From: Acidimicrobiales bacterium
Lineage (GTDB): Bacteria > Actinomycetota > Acidimicrobiia > Acidimicrobiales > UBA8190
Length of the DNA: 64,000 bases
Assembly (NCBI GenBank): GCA_035531755.1
Contig: DATKSK010000007.1
Coordinates: 1-64,000 of the forward strand
Direction of reading: 5' to 3'
Shown here piece by piece: positions 25,176-34,130 of the stretch. The number at the start of each line of letters is the position of its first letter. Position 1 is the first letter of the stretch. Under the pieces are notes generated by a model. That model ran no database searches and was not told the DNA's origin. It saw only the letters and a program-made list of their open reading frames with translations. A program made the translations under genes and the position numbers.

Positions 25176-25178
25176 TCT
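25173..25178 (+). promoter_or_regulatory. -10 element before gcvT
   Basis: TAGTCT, which overlaps the stop codon of the preceding gene, ends six bases before GTG 25185. This spacing suits a leaderless gcvT transcript internal to the operon. Confidence 0.45.
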
Positions 25179-25184
25179 GACGGC

Positions 25185-26339
25185 GTGGCGCCTGCAGAAC
25201 CGGCTTCGACCTCGGCCGACGCGCCCTCGCCGGCCGGCGGTGCGGCCGGGCAACCGCTGCACCGGTCGCCGCTGCACGACGCCCACGTGGCACTGGGGGC
25301 GAAGCTCGTGCCCTTCGGGGGATGGCTGATGCCGCTCGTCTACGCCGGCGGAACCATCGCCGAGCACACGGCGTGCCGACGCGACGCCGTGGCCTTCGAC
25401 GTCAGCCATCTGGGCACGGTGCACGTCGCAGGGTCGGCGGCCTTCGAGCTCTTGCAGCACGAGCTCAGCAACGACCTTCGCAAGGTGGCACCGGGCCGCG
25501 CCCAGTACACCCACCTCCTCGACGACGCCGACGGCTCGGTGCTCGACGACATCATCGTGTGGTGGGTGGCCGACGGCGCCTTCGACGTGATGCCCAACGC
25601 CTCGAACACGGACCGGGTGCGCGCTGCCGTCGGGGGCGAGGACACCACCGCCGGTCGCGCCGTCGTCGCCGTGCAGGGGCCGTCGGCCCGCCGGCGGCTC
25701 GGGTCGGTGGCACCCGACGCCGCCGCCGTGCCCAGGTTCGGCGTGACGCACTTTTCGTGGGGCGGTGTCGAGTGCGTCGCCGCCGGTACCGGCTACACGG
25801 GCGAAGACGGCGTGGAGTGCGCCGTGCCCGCCGCAGCGGCGCCGCGCTTCTGGCACGAGGTCCTCGGCGCCGGCATCCTCCCCGCCGGCCTCGGGGCGCG
25901 CGACACGTTGCGGCTCGAAGCCGGCCTGCCCCTGCACGGCCACGAACTCGGGCCCGGCATCACGCCCCTGCAGGCCGGCCTGGGCTGGGTGGTCGGGTGG
26001 GACAAGGGCGACTTCCGCGGCCGGCGCGCCCTCGAGGCCGAGCGCGCCACCGGGCCCCGCCGGCTGCTGCGGGGCCTCGTCACCGACGGGCGCCGGCCGC
26101 CGCGCCAAGGGGCCGCCGTGCTGCAGGGGACCGCACCGGTCGGTGCGGTCACGAGCGGGAACTTCTCGCCGGTGCTCGGCCGCGGCATCGCCCTGGCTCT
26201 CCTCGACACCGCCGGCGCCGTCACCGAGGGGGACGACGTCGACCTCGACGTACGCGGCCGCCGGATCCCCGCCCGGGTCACCGCCCTGCCCTTCGTCCGG
26301 GCCGGCGAGGTGGCGGCCGGCGCCGAGGCCGCGTCATGA
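25185..26339 (+). CDS. gcvT: Aminomethyltransferase (glycine cleavage T protein)
   Basis: The 384-residue protein matches GcvT: PLHDAHVALGAKLVPFGGWLMPL at the start, FDVSHLGTVHVAG, GYTGEDGVECAVP and the C-terminal GRGIALALL barrel. It transfers the methylene group from aminomethyl-lipoyl GcvH to tetrahydrofolate, releasing ammonia. A Pro/Ala-rich N-terminal extension of about 25 residues precedes the fold. GTG 25185 follows a TAGTCT element; its stop overlaps the start of gcvPA (ATGA). Confidence 0.93.
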   Translation: MAPAEPASTSADAPSPAGGAAGQPLHRSPLHDAHVALGAKLVPFGGWLMPLVYAGGTIAEHTACRRDAVAFDVSHLGTVHVAGSAAFELLQHELSNDLRKVAPGRAQYTHLLDDADGSVLDDIIVWWVADGAFDVMPNASNTDRVRAAVGGEDTTAGRAVVAVQGPSARRRLGSVAPDAAAVPRFGVTHFSWGGVECVAAGTGYTGEDGVECAVPAAAAPRFWHEVLGAGILPAGLGARDTLRLEAGLPLHGHELGPGITPLQAGLGWVVGWDKGDFRGRRALEAERATGPRRLLRGLVTDGRRPPRQGAAVLQGTAPVGAVTSGNFSPVLGRGIALALLDTAGAVTEGDDVDLDVRGRRIPARVTALPFVRAGEVAAGAEAAS

Positions 26340-27706
26340 GCGGCTACACCCCGCACACCTCGGCGGAGATCACCGCCATGCTCGGCTTCCTCGGGCTGAC
26401 GTCTGTCGACGAGCTGTTCGCCGTGGTCCCCGACGCCCTGCGCCTGGCCGGGGGACTGGACCTCGCCCCCGGGCTGCCCGAGCCCGACGTCGCCGACCGC
26501 ATGCAGGACCTGGCAGCCGCCAACCGGCCCTGCGGACGCGACCTGGTGTGCTTCGCCGGCGCCGGCGCCTACGACCACGAGGTCCCGCCGGTCACCCGGG
26601 CGCTGGCGTCGCGCTCGGAGTTCGTCACCTCCTACACGCCCTACCAGCCCGAGGTGGCCCAGGGCGTGCTCCAGGCGGTGTTCGAGTTCCAGACCCTCGT
26701 GAGCCGCCTGTCGGGCATGGCGATCTCGAACGCGTCGCTCTACGACGGCGCGGCCGCCCTCGTGGAGGCGGTGAACCTGGCCGTGGGCGCCACCGGGCGC
26801 CAGGACGTGTGGGTGTCGCACGGTGTCAACCCCACCTGGCGGGAGGTCCTCGTCACCTTCGCCACCGGCACCGGGCACCGCATCCGCGACATCCCCTTGC
26901 GCGGCGGTGCGACCGACTGGGCCGCCACCGTGTTCGACGACGCCGACGACCACCATGACGCCGACGGCCCCGGCGCCGTGGTGGTCGCCTACCCGAACTT
27001 CCTCGGGTGCCTGGAGGACCTCGCCGCGGCCCGCGCCCTGTGCGACCGCACCGGCGCCCTGCTGGTCGTGGCGTTCGACCCGGTGTGCGCCGGCATCCTG
27101 CGCGCCCCGGGGGACTGGGGCGCCGACGTCGTGGTGGGGGAGGGACAGGCCCTGGGCATGCCTCTGAGCTTCGGCGGCCCCTATCTGGGGCTGTTCGCCT
27201 GCACGGCCGACCACGTGCGCCGCCTGCCGGGCCGCCTCGTCGGCGAGACCGTCGACGCCGAGGGGCGGCGCGCCTACGTCACGACCCTGCGCGCCCGCGA
27301 GCAGGACATCCGGCGCGAGAAGGCGACGTCGAACGTCTGCACCAACCAGACGCTCATGGCCGTGACCGCCGCCATCCAGCTCGGCTGGCTCGGCACGTCG
27401 GGGATCGCCGAGATCGCCCTCCGCTCGGCGCGCGGCGCCCGCTACTGCCGACAGGGACTGCTCGCCGTGGCGGGCGTGGAGCCGCTCACCACGGCCCCGG
27501 TGGTGCGCGAGTTCGCCGTGCGCCTCCCGACCGGGGCCGAGCTCCTGGTGGAGCGCATGGTGGACGAGGGCTTCCTCGCCGGCGTGGCGCTCGACGACAG
27601 CTACAGCGACGGGCGCGCCGACGCCCTGCTCGTGGCCGTCACCGAGCGCCGCACGCGCGCCGAGATCGACGCCTTCGTCTCCGCGTTCGAGAAGGCCGTC
27701 CGCTGA
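26336..27706 (+). CDS. gcvPA: Glycine dehydrogenase (decarboxylating) subunit 1
   Basis: The 456-residue protein is the N-terminal half of a split P protein, with YTPHTSAEITAMLGFLG, FAGAGAYDHEVPPVTRAL, TSYTPYQPEVAQGVLQAVFEFQT and the closing KATSNVCTNQTLMA. It forms the complex with GcvPB that decarboxylates glycine and loads aminomethyl onto lipoyl-GcvH. ATG 26336 overlaps the gcvT stop and its own stop overlaps the gcvPB start, so the three are tightly coupled. Confidence 0.93.
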   Translation: MSGYTPHTSAEITAMLGFLGLTSVDELFAVVPDALRLAGGLDLAPGLPEPDVADRMQDLAAANRPCGRDLVCFAGAGAYDHEVPPVTRALASRSEFVTSYTPYQPEVAQGVLQAVFEFQTLVSRLSGMAISNASLYDGAAALVEAVNLAVGATGRQDVWVSHGVNPTWREVLVTFATGTGHRIRDIPLRGGATDWAATVFDDADDHHDADGPGAVVVAYPNFLGCLEDLAAARALCDRTGALLVVAFDPVCAGILRAPGDWGADVVVGEGQALGMPLSFGGPYLGLFACTADHVRRLPGRLVGETVDAEGRRAYVTTLRAREQDIRREKATSNVCTNQTLMAVTAAIQLGWLGTSGIAEIALRSARGARYCRQGLLAVAGVEPLTTAPVVREFAVRLPTGAELLVERMVDEGFLAGVALDDSYSDGRADALLVAVTERRTRAEIDAFVSAFEKAVR

Positions 27707-29253
27707 TGGTCGACGACCTCGTCCCCGGCCCGGCCGCCGGCGGCCGGGCCGCCAGCGCGCCGCTGCTCGGCCGCGACACCGAGCCCACGTTGTTCGAGCT
27801 CTCCGAGACCGGTCGCCGGGCGTGGCAGCTGCGCACCACCGACGTGCCCGAGGTGGCGCTCTGGGACCTCGTCCCCGAGGAGCACCGGCGCACGGGGCCC
27901 GTGCAGCTGGCCGAGGTCTCCGAGCGCGACCTGGTCGGCCACTTCACGCGACTGAGCCATCGCCAGTTCTCCGTCGACCTCGGGGCCTACCCGCTGGGCT
28001 CGTGCACCATGAAGTACAACCCGAAGGTGTGCGACGCCGTGGCCGCCCTGCCCGGCCTGGCCGACGTGCACCCGGCCGCTCCCGCCTCGTGCATCCAGGG
28101 CTGGCTCGAGCTCCTCGTCGAGCTGGAGGAGGCGCTGTGCGAGATCACCGGCATGGCGGCCGCCACCCTGCAGCCCGCCGCCGGCGCCGCCGGCGAGCTG
28201 ACCGGCCTGCTGCTCATGCGGGCCTGGCACGAGGCCAACGGCGAGCGACGGCACAAGGTCGTGATCCCGGACTCGGCCCACGGCACCAACCCGGCGTCGG
28301 TCACCCTGGGGGGGTTCGAGGTCGTGACCGTCCCGAGCGACGCCCGGGGCTGCGTCGACGTGGACGCGCTGCGGGCCGTGCTCGACGAGGACGTCGCCGG
28401 CATCATGCTGACCAACCCGAACACCCTGGGACTGTTCGAAGAGGACATCGTGGCCGTGGCCGACGCCGTGCACCACGTGGGGGGGCTCCTCTACTACGAC
28501 GGCGCCAACCTCAACGCCATCCTCGGCGTGGTGCGGCCCGGCGACATGGGCTTCGACATCGTGCACCTGAACCTGCACAAGACCTTCGCCACCCCGCACG
28601 GCGGCGGGGGGCCGGGCGCCGGGCCGGTGGCGGTGTCGCCGCGCCTGGCGCCGTTCCTCCCGGGCCCCCGGCCGACGCGCCTCGGCGACGCGTCGTCACC
28701 GCACTACGGCTGGTCGACGCCTCCCGATTCCATCGGCCGGATCCACTCCTGGCACGGCAATGCCCTCGTTCTCGCCCGCGCCCTCACCTACGTGCTCGTC
28801 CACGGCAGCGACGGCCTGCGCGAGGTGGCGCAGCTGGCGGTGCTCAACGCCAACTGGTTGCGGACGCGGCTGTCGGCCACGTTCGACGCCCCGTACGACC
28901 GCCCGTGCATGCACGAGTGCGTCCTGTCCGCCACGTCACTCAAGCGGGACACCGGCGTGCGGGCGCTCGACGTGGCCAAGCGCCTCCTCGAGGAGGGCTT
29001 CCACGCCCCGACCGTCTACTTCCCGCTCATCGTGGACGAGGCCCTCATGATCGAGCCCACCGAGACCGAGAGCCTCCAGACCCTGGAAGCGCTGGCCGCC
29101 GCCCTGGAGCGGATCGTGGCGGGCGCCGCCACCCCCGCGGGAGCGCTCGAGGCCACCGAGGCGCCGCACCTCACGCCGGTCCGCCGGGTCGACGAGGCGC
29201 GCGCCGCCCGCCACCTCGTCCCGACCTTCGACGCCCGCCCGCCCGCCACCTGA
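27706..29253 (+). CDS. gcvPB: Glycine dehydrogenase (decarboxylating) subunit 2
   Basis: The 515-residue C-terminal half of the P protein has the PLP-binding lysine in HLNLHKTFATPHGGGGPG and the conserved YPLGSCTMKYNPK and HGTNPAS. ATG 27706 shares one base with the gcvPA stop (TGATG). The gcvH gene for the lipoyl carrier is not in this window, so it must be elsewhere. Split gcvP is common in Firmicutes, Thermotogae and archaea, while most actinobacteria carry the fused form. Confidence 0.93.
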   Translation: MVDDLVPGPAAGGRAASAPLLGRDTEPTLFELSETGRRAWQLRTTDVPEVALWDLVPEEHRRTGPVQLAEVSERDLVGHFTRLSHRQFSVDLGAYPLGSCTMKYNPKVCDAVAALPGLADVHPAAPASCIQGWLELLVELEEALCEITGMAAATLQPAAGAAGELTGLLLMRAWHEANGERRHKVVIPDSAHGTNPASVTLGGFEVVTVPSDARGCVDVDALRAVLDEDVAGIMLTNPNTLGLFEEDIVAVADAVHHVGGLLYYDGANLNAILGVVRPGDMGFDIVHLNLHKTFATPHGGGGPGAGPVAVSPRLAPFLPGPRPTRLGDASSPHYGWSTPPDSIGRIHSWHGNALVLARALTYVLVHGSDGLREVAQLAVLNANWLRTRLSATFDAPYDRPCMHECVLSATSLKRDTGVRALDVAKRLLEEGFHAPTVYFPLIVDEALMIEPTETESLQTLEALAAALERIVAGAATPAGALEATEAPHLTPVRRVDEARAARHLVPTFDARPPAT

Positions 29254-29270
29254 CGGCGCCGGGCCGCGGC

Positions 29271-30461
29271 TCAGGACTCGGGGGAGGAGGCCGGCTCGCG
29301 CTGCGCGGCGCGCTCGGCCTGGTGGTCCGAGATGGCCTGCATGATGGCCCCCCCCACCGCGCCGATGAACTCGGGGCGGTTCTCCGCCGCCCAGTCCCGG
29401 GACCCCCGCAGCGACGCCAGGGTGCCCTTGAAGTGGGGCACGACCTCCCGGGCGAAGAGCTCGTAGGAGTGCAGAGTGGCCTCACGGTCGGCCCACTCGT
29501 GCGCCATGAGGAGGAAGGTGCCGAAGCCACCCGACTGCTCGACCAGGCGCTCGATCTGCGCAACGGCCATGGCCGGCGTCCCGATGATGGCGAAGCCCGT
29601 CTCCATGAGGGCATCGACCATCTTGTCGGGGTCGAGAGTCCCCGGTGCCAGGGGCAGGGCCGCCACCCGCTCGAAGTAGTCCACCCACTTCGCCAGGCCG
29701 AAGCGGACATCGGCGCGCGCCTGCTCCTCGGTCTCGGCGACGTGCATCGGCCCCACCAGTCGCCAGCGGCTCCGGTCGACGGTCGTGCCGAACTCGGCGG
29801 CACGCTCCTCCATCACCTGCCAGTGCGAGCCCAGCACGTCGAACCCGCCCGCGGAGGTGGCGCCGATCGACAGGAGCGACAACCCGAACCGGCCCGCGGC
29901 GCGCGGCCCCGCCGGCGAGATCTGCGCCGCCACAGCCACCTCGAACCGGGGATGGGTGTAGGGCCGCAGCTGCAGGCGGGCGTCGCGCAGCGTGAACCAC
30001 GACGCCTGGCGCGTCACGGGCTCCCCGCCGTCGAGCAGGGCCAGGATCGCCTCGAGCGACTCCTCCATCATGTCGCGCTGGTTCATGGGGTCGATGCCCA
30101 TCATGAAGGCGTCCGACGGCAGCGCGCCGGGGCCCACCCCGAACATGACCCGGCCACGCGTCAGGTGGTCGAGGAGCACCATGCGGTCCGCCAGGATGAG
30201 CGGATGGTGGTAGGGGAGGGAGCTCACCCCCGTGCCGAGGCGGATGTGCTCGGTCCGCTGCGACGCCACCGCGATGAACACCTCGGGCGAGGCGATGATC
30301 TCGTAGCCCGCCGAGTGGTGCTCGCCGAACCAGGCCTCGTCGAAGCCGAGCTGGTCGAGGCGGACCACCAGCTCCAGATCGCGCTCGAGCGCCAGGGTCG
30401 GGCTCTGTCCCACGGGGTGGAACGGGGCGAGGAAGATGCCGAAGTCGAGGGGCCGGTCCAT
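29271..30461 (-). CDS. LLM-class flavin-dependent monooxygenase
   Basis: The 396-residue protein has the luciferase-like TIM-barrel with FGIFLAPFHPVGQSPTLALERDLE, FDEAWFGEHHSAGYE, HHPLILADRMVLLDHLTRGR and GVGPGALPSDAFMMG. This pattern is typical of limonene-monooxygenase-like and related alkanal monooxygenases that use reduced FMN from a partner reductase. The substrate is unknown. TAGACT ends six bases before ATG 30461, suggesting a leaderless mRNA. It converges on gcvPB. Confidence 0.85.
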   Translation of the reverse strand: MDRPLDFGIFLAPFHPVGQSPTLALERDLELVVRLDQLGFDEAWFGEHHSAGYEIIASPEVFIAVASQRTEHIRLGTGVSSLPYHHPLILADRMVLLDHLTRGRVMFGVGPGALPSDAFMMGIDPMNQRDMMEESLEAILALLDGGEPVTRQASWFTLRDARLQLRPYTHPRFEVAVAAQISPAGPRAAGRFGLSLLSIGATSAGGFDVLGSHWQVMEERAAEFGTTVDRSRWRLVGPMHVAETEEQARADVRFGLAKWVDYFERVAALPLAPGTLDPDKMVDALMETGFAIIGTPAMAVAQIERLVEQSGGFGTFLLMAHEWADREATLHSYELFAREVVPHFKGTLASLRGSRDWAAENRPEFIGAVGGAIMQAISDHQAERAAQREPASSPES

Positions 30462-30495
30462 CCGCGAAGTCTACGACGGCCCGGCTGCACGCAGC

Positions 30496-30525
30496 CGGGC
30501 CGGATGGGATCGGGCCGGATGGGAT
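30496..30525. repeat. 15-bp direct tandem pair
   Basis: CGGGCCGGATGGGAT is present twice in succession (30496-30510 and 30511-30525), between the divergent starts of the LLM oxidoreductase and the small membrane ORF. Confidence 0.9.
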
Positions 30526-30528
30526 GAT

Positions 30529-30771
30529 GTGTGCGTGGTGCCGCCCGTCGTGGGTGAGGGCACGACGCGCCTCCCGACGTTCGTGCTGGGCGTGCTGGCG
30601 ATGCTGCTGGGCTTCGCCGTGATGGTCCGGTGCGCGGTCGTGCTGTTGGTGGACCTGGTGGCGAGCCCGGTCCGGATGGGCGCCGCGGCGGGCGCCCACT
30701 GGCTGTCGGCACCCGGCCGGCGGGGCCGCGTCGGCGACGGAGAGGCACGCCCCCGACAGCGTCCCCCATGA
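30529..30771 (+). CDS. Small hydrophobic membrane protein
   Basis: An 80-residue frame (GTG 30529; GTG 30535 and 30538 are alternatives) has one or two hydrophobic segments in LPTFVLGVLAMLLGFAVMV and the following AVVLLVDLVASPV, then a basic Arg-rich tail. The hydrophobic core with flanking charge looks like a genuine single-pass membrane protein. There is no clear Shine-Dalgarno sequence and no family match. It lies just after a 15-bp tandem pair and before the HTH gene at 30874. Confidence 0.4.
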   Translation: MCVVPPVVGEGTTRLPTFVLGVLAMLLGFAVMVRCAVVLLVDLVASPVRMGAAAGAHWLSAPGRRGRVGDGEARPRQRPP

Positions 30772-30860
30772 GCATCAGGGCCAGCGGGCCCGGGGCCGGG
30801 GGCCGATGATCCACATCGGGTCTCCTCCCGCCGGAGCCGTCCCGGGGCGGACAGATCGAC

Positions 30861-30866
30861 TATGAT
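30861..30866 (+). promoter_or_regulatory. -10 element for the HTH gene, leaderless
   Basis: TATGAT, the best -10 match in the region, ends seven bases before ATG 30874. An imperfect dyad centred on CCATGG (about 30865-30884) overlaps both -10 and start codon and could be an autoregulatory operator. Confidence 0.5.
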
Positions 30867-30873
30867 ATATACC

Positions 30874-31206
30874 ATGGCAGATATAGCCGGGAGTCGGCCG
30901 GCATCCGCGATCCGGGGAGTGCGGGGGCACGGCAGCCCGCCCCGGCGCCCGGCGCCCGGCCGCGGCGCTGATGCCCTCGCCCGCTACGAGCGCACCCGGA
31001 CCTCGATCATGGTCGGCAGCGCGGTGCGCGCCGCCCGCCTGCGTGCCGGGGTCAGCCAGACCGAGCTGGCGGCACGGGCGGGGACCAGCCAGCCGGCCAT
31101 CGCCCGCCTCGAGAAGGGGATGGTGTCGCCGACGGTGATCTCCCTGGACCGCATCGCCCGGGCCCTCGGCGCCGACCTCGTGATCGACTTCGAGCCCCAG
31201 CGCTGA
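30874..31206 (+). CDS. XRE-family HTH regulator
   Basis: The 110-residue protein has a disordered Arg/Pro/Gly-rich N-terminus (about 1-42) and a lambda-repressor-type HTH (about 49-100: AARLRAGVSQTELAARAGTSQPAIARLEKG, then SLDRIARALGADLVIDFEP). The fold and length resemble HigA-like antitoxins, but no toxin gene is adjacent. ATG 30874 is preferred to ATG 30862 because a TATGAT element lies seven bases upstream. A related HTH gene is at 34199. Confidence 0.75.
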   Translation: MADIAGSRPASAIRGVRGHGSPPRRPAPGRGADALARYERTRTSIMVGSAVRAARLRAGVSQTELAARAGTSQPAIARLEKGMVSPTVISLDRIARALGADLVIDFEPQR

Positions 31207-31320
31207 GAAGCCCGGCGCGTGCTTCCCCTCGGTTCGTCCGCGGGGGCGCACCCGGCCATCGGCCGACGAGGGCGAGGGAGCCCGCGGGGGTCCCCCGACA
31301 GCGCGTGCGGACCGGGGCGG

Positions 31321-32481
31321 CTACGACAGTGCGCCCAGCCCCAGCAGCCACGCCAGGTTGCCGGCGTAGAGCTGGTCGCCGGCGCGACCGTCCATCGGGC
31401 CGGCCACGCGTTCGTAGTCGGCCACAGGACGGGCGATACCCTCGGCGTGCGGATAGTCGCTCGAGAACATGAACATGTCCTCGCCGACCTCGTCCACCAG
31501 CCGGCGAGGATTCTCGTAGCAGAACGCCGCCACCCGGACGTGGCGCCGGATGAAGTCGCTCGGCCGCTGCTCGAGCCGTGCGAGGGGCCGGCCGTTGAAG
31601 CGGGCATGGAAGTCGAACCCTCCGTCCAGCATCACGAGGAACCACCCGACCCACACCGACGAGAGCTCCATCACCCCGATCTTCAGGTCCGGGTGCCGGG
31701 CGAACACGCCGTTGATCGTCAGGTCCGTGAGAGCGACCGCCGGCGCGCTCCAGATGAACACCGACGAGAGCACCGGGGCCACGGGGTCGGGGTCCGCCTC
31801 GTACCAGGCGTCGTGGAACGGCTGGGGAAAGGCGGCCACGTGGAACACCGGCACGATGCCGTGGTCCACGAACGCCGCCCAGGCGCGGTCGAGGTCGGGA
31901 TGCGACAACGGTCGTCCGTCGACGAGCGACGGCGCCATCATGGCCAGCCGCACGCCCGCGGCCGCCAGCGTGGCCAGCTCGTCCTCCAGCCAGTCGAGGG
32001 CGCGCAGCGTCACGTGCGCGACCGGGTACAGCCGACCGGCCGCGCCCCCGGCGACCTCGGCCGCCCACCGGTTCCACGCCCGCATGTTGGCCAAGGTCTC
32101 GGGCAGCCGGTCCTCGAGTGGCCGCTCCCACAGCAGCCCGTAGTTGGGGAACACCACGGACGCGTCCAGGCCGAAGTCGTCGAGCTGGCGGACACGGGCC
32201 TCGGGGTCCCAGAAACAGCGGGGGAGTGCCTCGTCGAAGGGGACGTCGGGTGGCTCGCCGCGTCGCACCCGTTCCCGGTAGGCGCCCATGGCGGTGACAT
32301 CTCCTGGATGGTGGATCTCGGCCAGGTGGACGCGCCTGCCTCCCTGGACCAGCCACGGGTGCCCGAGGTCGTCGTCGACGATCCCGATGGCGTGGTGGCG
32401 GTCGGTCGGGTCCATGTAGCGCACCCACAGGTCACGGGTCTCGTAGAGGTGCGTGTCGGCGTCGATCCTCGTCCGTCGCAC
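31321..32481 (-). CDS. Amidohydrolase-2 family metal-dependent hydrolase/decarboxylase
   Basis: The 386-residue protein belongs to the ACMSD-like amidohydrolase family. It opens with IDADTHLYE in place of the usual DXHXH, and has the typical middle HPDLDRAWAAFVDHGIVPVFHV and the C-terminal MFSSDYPHAEG with the catalytic aspartate. Such enzymes decarboxylate or hydrolyse aromatic acids. GTG 32481 is chosen because GGAGG lies eight bases upstream and the family starts near IDADTH; a GTG/ATG at 32733 would add unrelated residues. Confidence 0.75.
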   Translation of the reverse strand: MRRTRIDADTHLYETRDLWVRYMDPTDRHHAIGIVDDDLGHPWLVQGGRRVHLAEIHHPGDVTAMGAYRERVRRGEPPDVPFDEALPRCFWDPEARVRQLDDFGLDASVVFPNYGLLWERPLEDRLPETLANMRAWNRWAAEVAGGAAGRLYPVAHVTLRALDWLEDELATLAAAGVRLAMMAPSLVDGRPLSHPDLDRAWAAFVDHGIVPVFHVAAFPQPFHDAWYEADPDPVAPVLSSVFIWSAPAVALTDLTINGVFARHPDLKIGVMELSSVWVGWFLVMLDGGFDFHARFNGRPLARLEQRPSDFIRRHVRVAAFCYENPRRLVDEVGEDMFMFSSDYPHAEGIARPVADYERVAGPMDGRAGDQLYAGNLAWLLGLGALS

Positions 32482-32606
32482 CAGGTGTCCCTCCGTGTCC
32501 GGGGCGGTGCACCCGGGGGTCGGCACCCACGACCGCCACCGCCGACCGCGATCCTCGCGCCCGGCGGTGACTGCTGCACGCAGACGGGGCCGCCGCGGGG
32601 ATGCAC

Positions 32607-32612
32607 TACCGT
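32607..32612 (+). promoter_or_regulatory. -10 element before the lipoprotein gene
   Basis: TACCGT ends eight bases before ATG 32621, with no Shine-Dalgarno sequence, so transcription should begin at or next to the start codon. Confidence 0.45.
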
Positions 32613-32620
32613 GGACCCGG

Positions 32621-33370
32621 ATGCGCAAGACCGTCGTCGGGGTGGCCGTCACCCTCGTGGGGCTCACGGTCGGCGCCTGCGGGTCGTCGAGCACTGCGAC
32701 GCCCACTGCGCACGTCGGTGACCTGGCGGGCAAGACGCCGGCGCAGGTCCTGTCGGCGGCGGTCGCCGCGGCCCGGGCCCAGCGAACCGCCCATTACGTC
32801 ATGACCGCGCACAACGGCGGGCAGACCCAGACCATCAGTGGGGACGCCGGCCCCAGCGAGGGCCAGCAGACGGTCAAGCAGGGCACGCAGCAGATCAAGG
32901 TGGTCTACGTGGCGAGCGTCGCCTACGTCCAGGGCAACGCCGGCGGCCTGAGCTCGGTCATGGGCCTGAAGGCCGCCACCGCGAACACCTTCGCGGGGAA
33001 GTGGATCGCCATCCACAAGACCGACGGCGGTCTCTACAGCTCGATCGCCCAGAGCGTGACGCTGGTCAGCACCCTGACGCAGCTCGAGCCCAGCGGCAAC
33101 CTGACCCTGACCGGGCTCGCCACCGTCGCGGGGCGGCAGGTGATCGGCGTGCGCGGCGGGCTGCCCGGCCAGGCCCAGTCGGGGGTGACGGGGTCGGCCA
33201 CCTACTTCATCGCCACCACCCACCCCACGCTGCCGTTGCGCTTCAGTGGGCAGGTGAAGAGCGGCACGCAGTCGGCGCTCGACGACGGGTCGTTCAGCAA
33301 GTGGGGCGTTCCCCTGCACCTGAGCGCGCCGACGACGACGGTGCCGTTCTCGTCGATCCCCACGAGCTGA
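32621..33370 (+). CDS. Lipoprotein of unknown function
   Basis: The 249-residue protein has a short lipoprotein signal ending at the lipobox LTVGAC (Cys20), so it should be anchored outside the membrane. The rest is beta-rich with alternating polar residues (HYVMTAHNGGQTQTISGDAG, later TLTGLATVAGRQVIGVRG), similar in style to the LolA/LprG-like lipoproteins, but I cannot assign it to that family with confidence. Repeat copies lie between its stop and the clpP stop. Confidence 0.65.
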   Translation: MRKTVVGVAVTLVGLTVGACGSSSTATPTAHVGDLAGKTPAQVLSAAVAAARAQRTAHYVMTAHNGGQTQTISGDAGPSEGQQTVKQGTQQIKVVYVASVAYVQGNAGGLSSVMGLKAATANTFAGKWIAIHKTDGGLYSSIAQSVTLVSTLTQLEPSGNLTLTGLATVAGRQVIGVRGGLPGQAQSGVTGSATYFIATTHPTLPLRFSGQVKSGTQSALDDGSFSKWGVPLHLSAPTTTVPFSSIPTS

Positions 33371-33411
33371 CGGCCGCGGCCGTCGACGCCCGCCACGCTC
33401 CGGGTGCTGGT

Positions 33412-33466
33412 GACCGGTGCCGTCAGACCCGTGCAACAGACCGGTGCGGTCAGACCGGTGCGTTCA
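33412..33466. repeat. Three near-identical 14-bp repeats ending in the clpP stop
   Basis: GACCGGTGCCGTCA (33412-33425), GACCGGTGCGGTCA (33439-33452) and GACCGGTGCGTTCA (33453-33466) differ by one or two bases. The last contains the clpP stop codon (33464-33466, minus strand). Confidence 0.85.
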
Positions 33467-34096
33467 GACGGCGGCGGCCGCCGGCAGGGGAGCGGCGAGC
33501 CCGCGGCGGGGGAGGATGATGTCGTCGATGAGGCCGTAGTCCATCGCCTCGTGCGCCGTCATGAAGTAGTCGCGGTCGAGGTCCTGCTCGACCTGCTCGA
33601 GCGGGCGCCCGGAGTGATGGGCGATGACCTCGGCCATGCGGCGCGTCATCGACAACACCTCGCGCAGTTGGATCTCCATGTCGCGCGGCGCGCCGCGGGT
33701 CCCCGCGGAGCCCTGGTGGATCATGATCTTGGCGCTCGGGAGCGCCAGGCGCTTCCCGGGAGCGCCGCCGCACAGCACCATGGCGGCCGCCGACATGCCC
33801 ATGCCGACGCACACCGTCGACACGTCGGGGCGGATGTGCTGCATCACGTCGTAGATCGCCATGCCCGCGTACGCCAGGCCGCCGGGGGAGTTGACGTACA
33901 GCGAGATGTCCTTCTCCGGGTCCTCGGCCTCCAGGTACAGCAGCTCGGCGATGATGAGGTTGGCGATCTGGTCGTCGACCTCCTGGCCGAGGAACACGAT
34001 CCGCTCGCGCAGGAGCAACGAGTAGATGTCGAAGGCGCGCTCGCCGCGGGCCGACGACTCGAGCACGGTGGGGATGACCGACTGGAACGGGGCCAC
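33464..34096 (-). CDS. clpP: ATP-dependent Clp protease proteolytic subunit (active)
   Basis: The 210-residue protein is a full ClpP with the catalytic triad intact: Ser102 in [11 protein letters not shown], His127 in KIMIHQG and Asp176 in [19 protein letters not shown] supplies the oxyanion loop. It degrades proteins fed by ClpX or ClpC as part of a 14-mer. GTG 34096 has AGGAGG six bases upstream. It is divergent from an HTH regulator followed by a catalytically dead ClpP paralogue, an arrangement like the clpP3-clpP4/PopR system of Streptomyces. Confidence 0.93.
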   Translation of the reverse strand: MAPFQSVIPTVLESSARGERAFDIYSLLLRERIVFLGQEVDDQIANLIIAELLYLEAEDPEKDISLYVNSPGGLAYAGMAIYDVMQHIRPDVSTVCVGMGMSAAAMVLCGGAPGKRLALPSAKIMIHQGSAGTRGAPRDMEIQLREVLSMTRRMAEVIAHHSGRPLEQVEQDLDRDYFMTAHEAMDYGLIDDIILPRRGLAAPLPAAAAV

Positions 34097-34130
34097 GGGA
34101 TTCCTCCTCCTCGTCGCGGGTGGGCCCCAC

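Noticed and set aside
25140-25184. Glycine riboswitch before gcvT
   Set aside because: There is no room: the upstream gene ends ten bases before the gcvT start, and no tandem aptamer motif is present upstream of the MerR gene either.
30529-31206. Toxin-antitoxin pair of the small membrane protein and the HTH protein
   Set aside because: They do not overlap, the HTH gene has its own promoter with a dyad, and the membrane ORF has no clear start signal; co-occurrence data would be needed.
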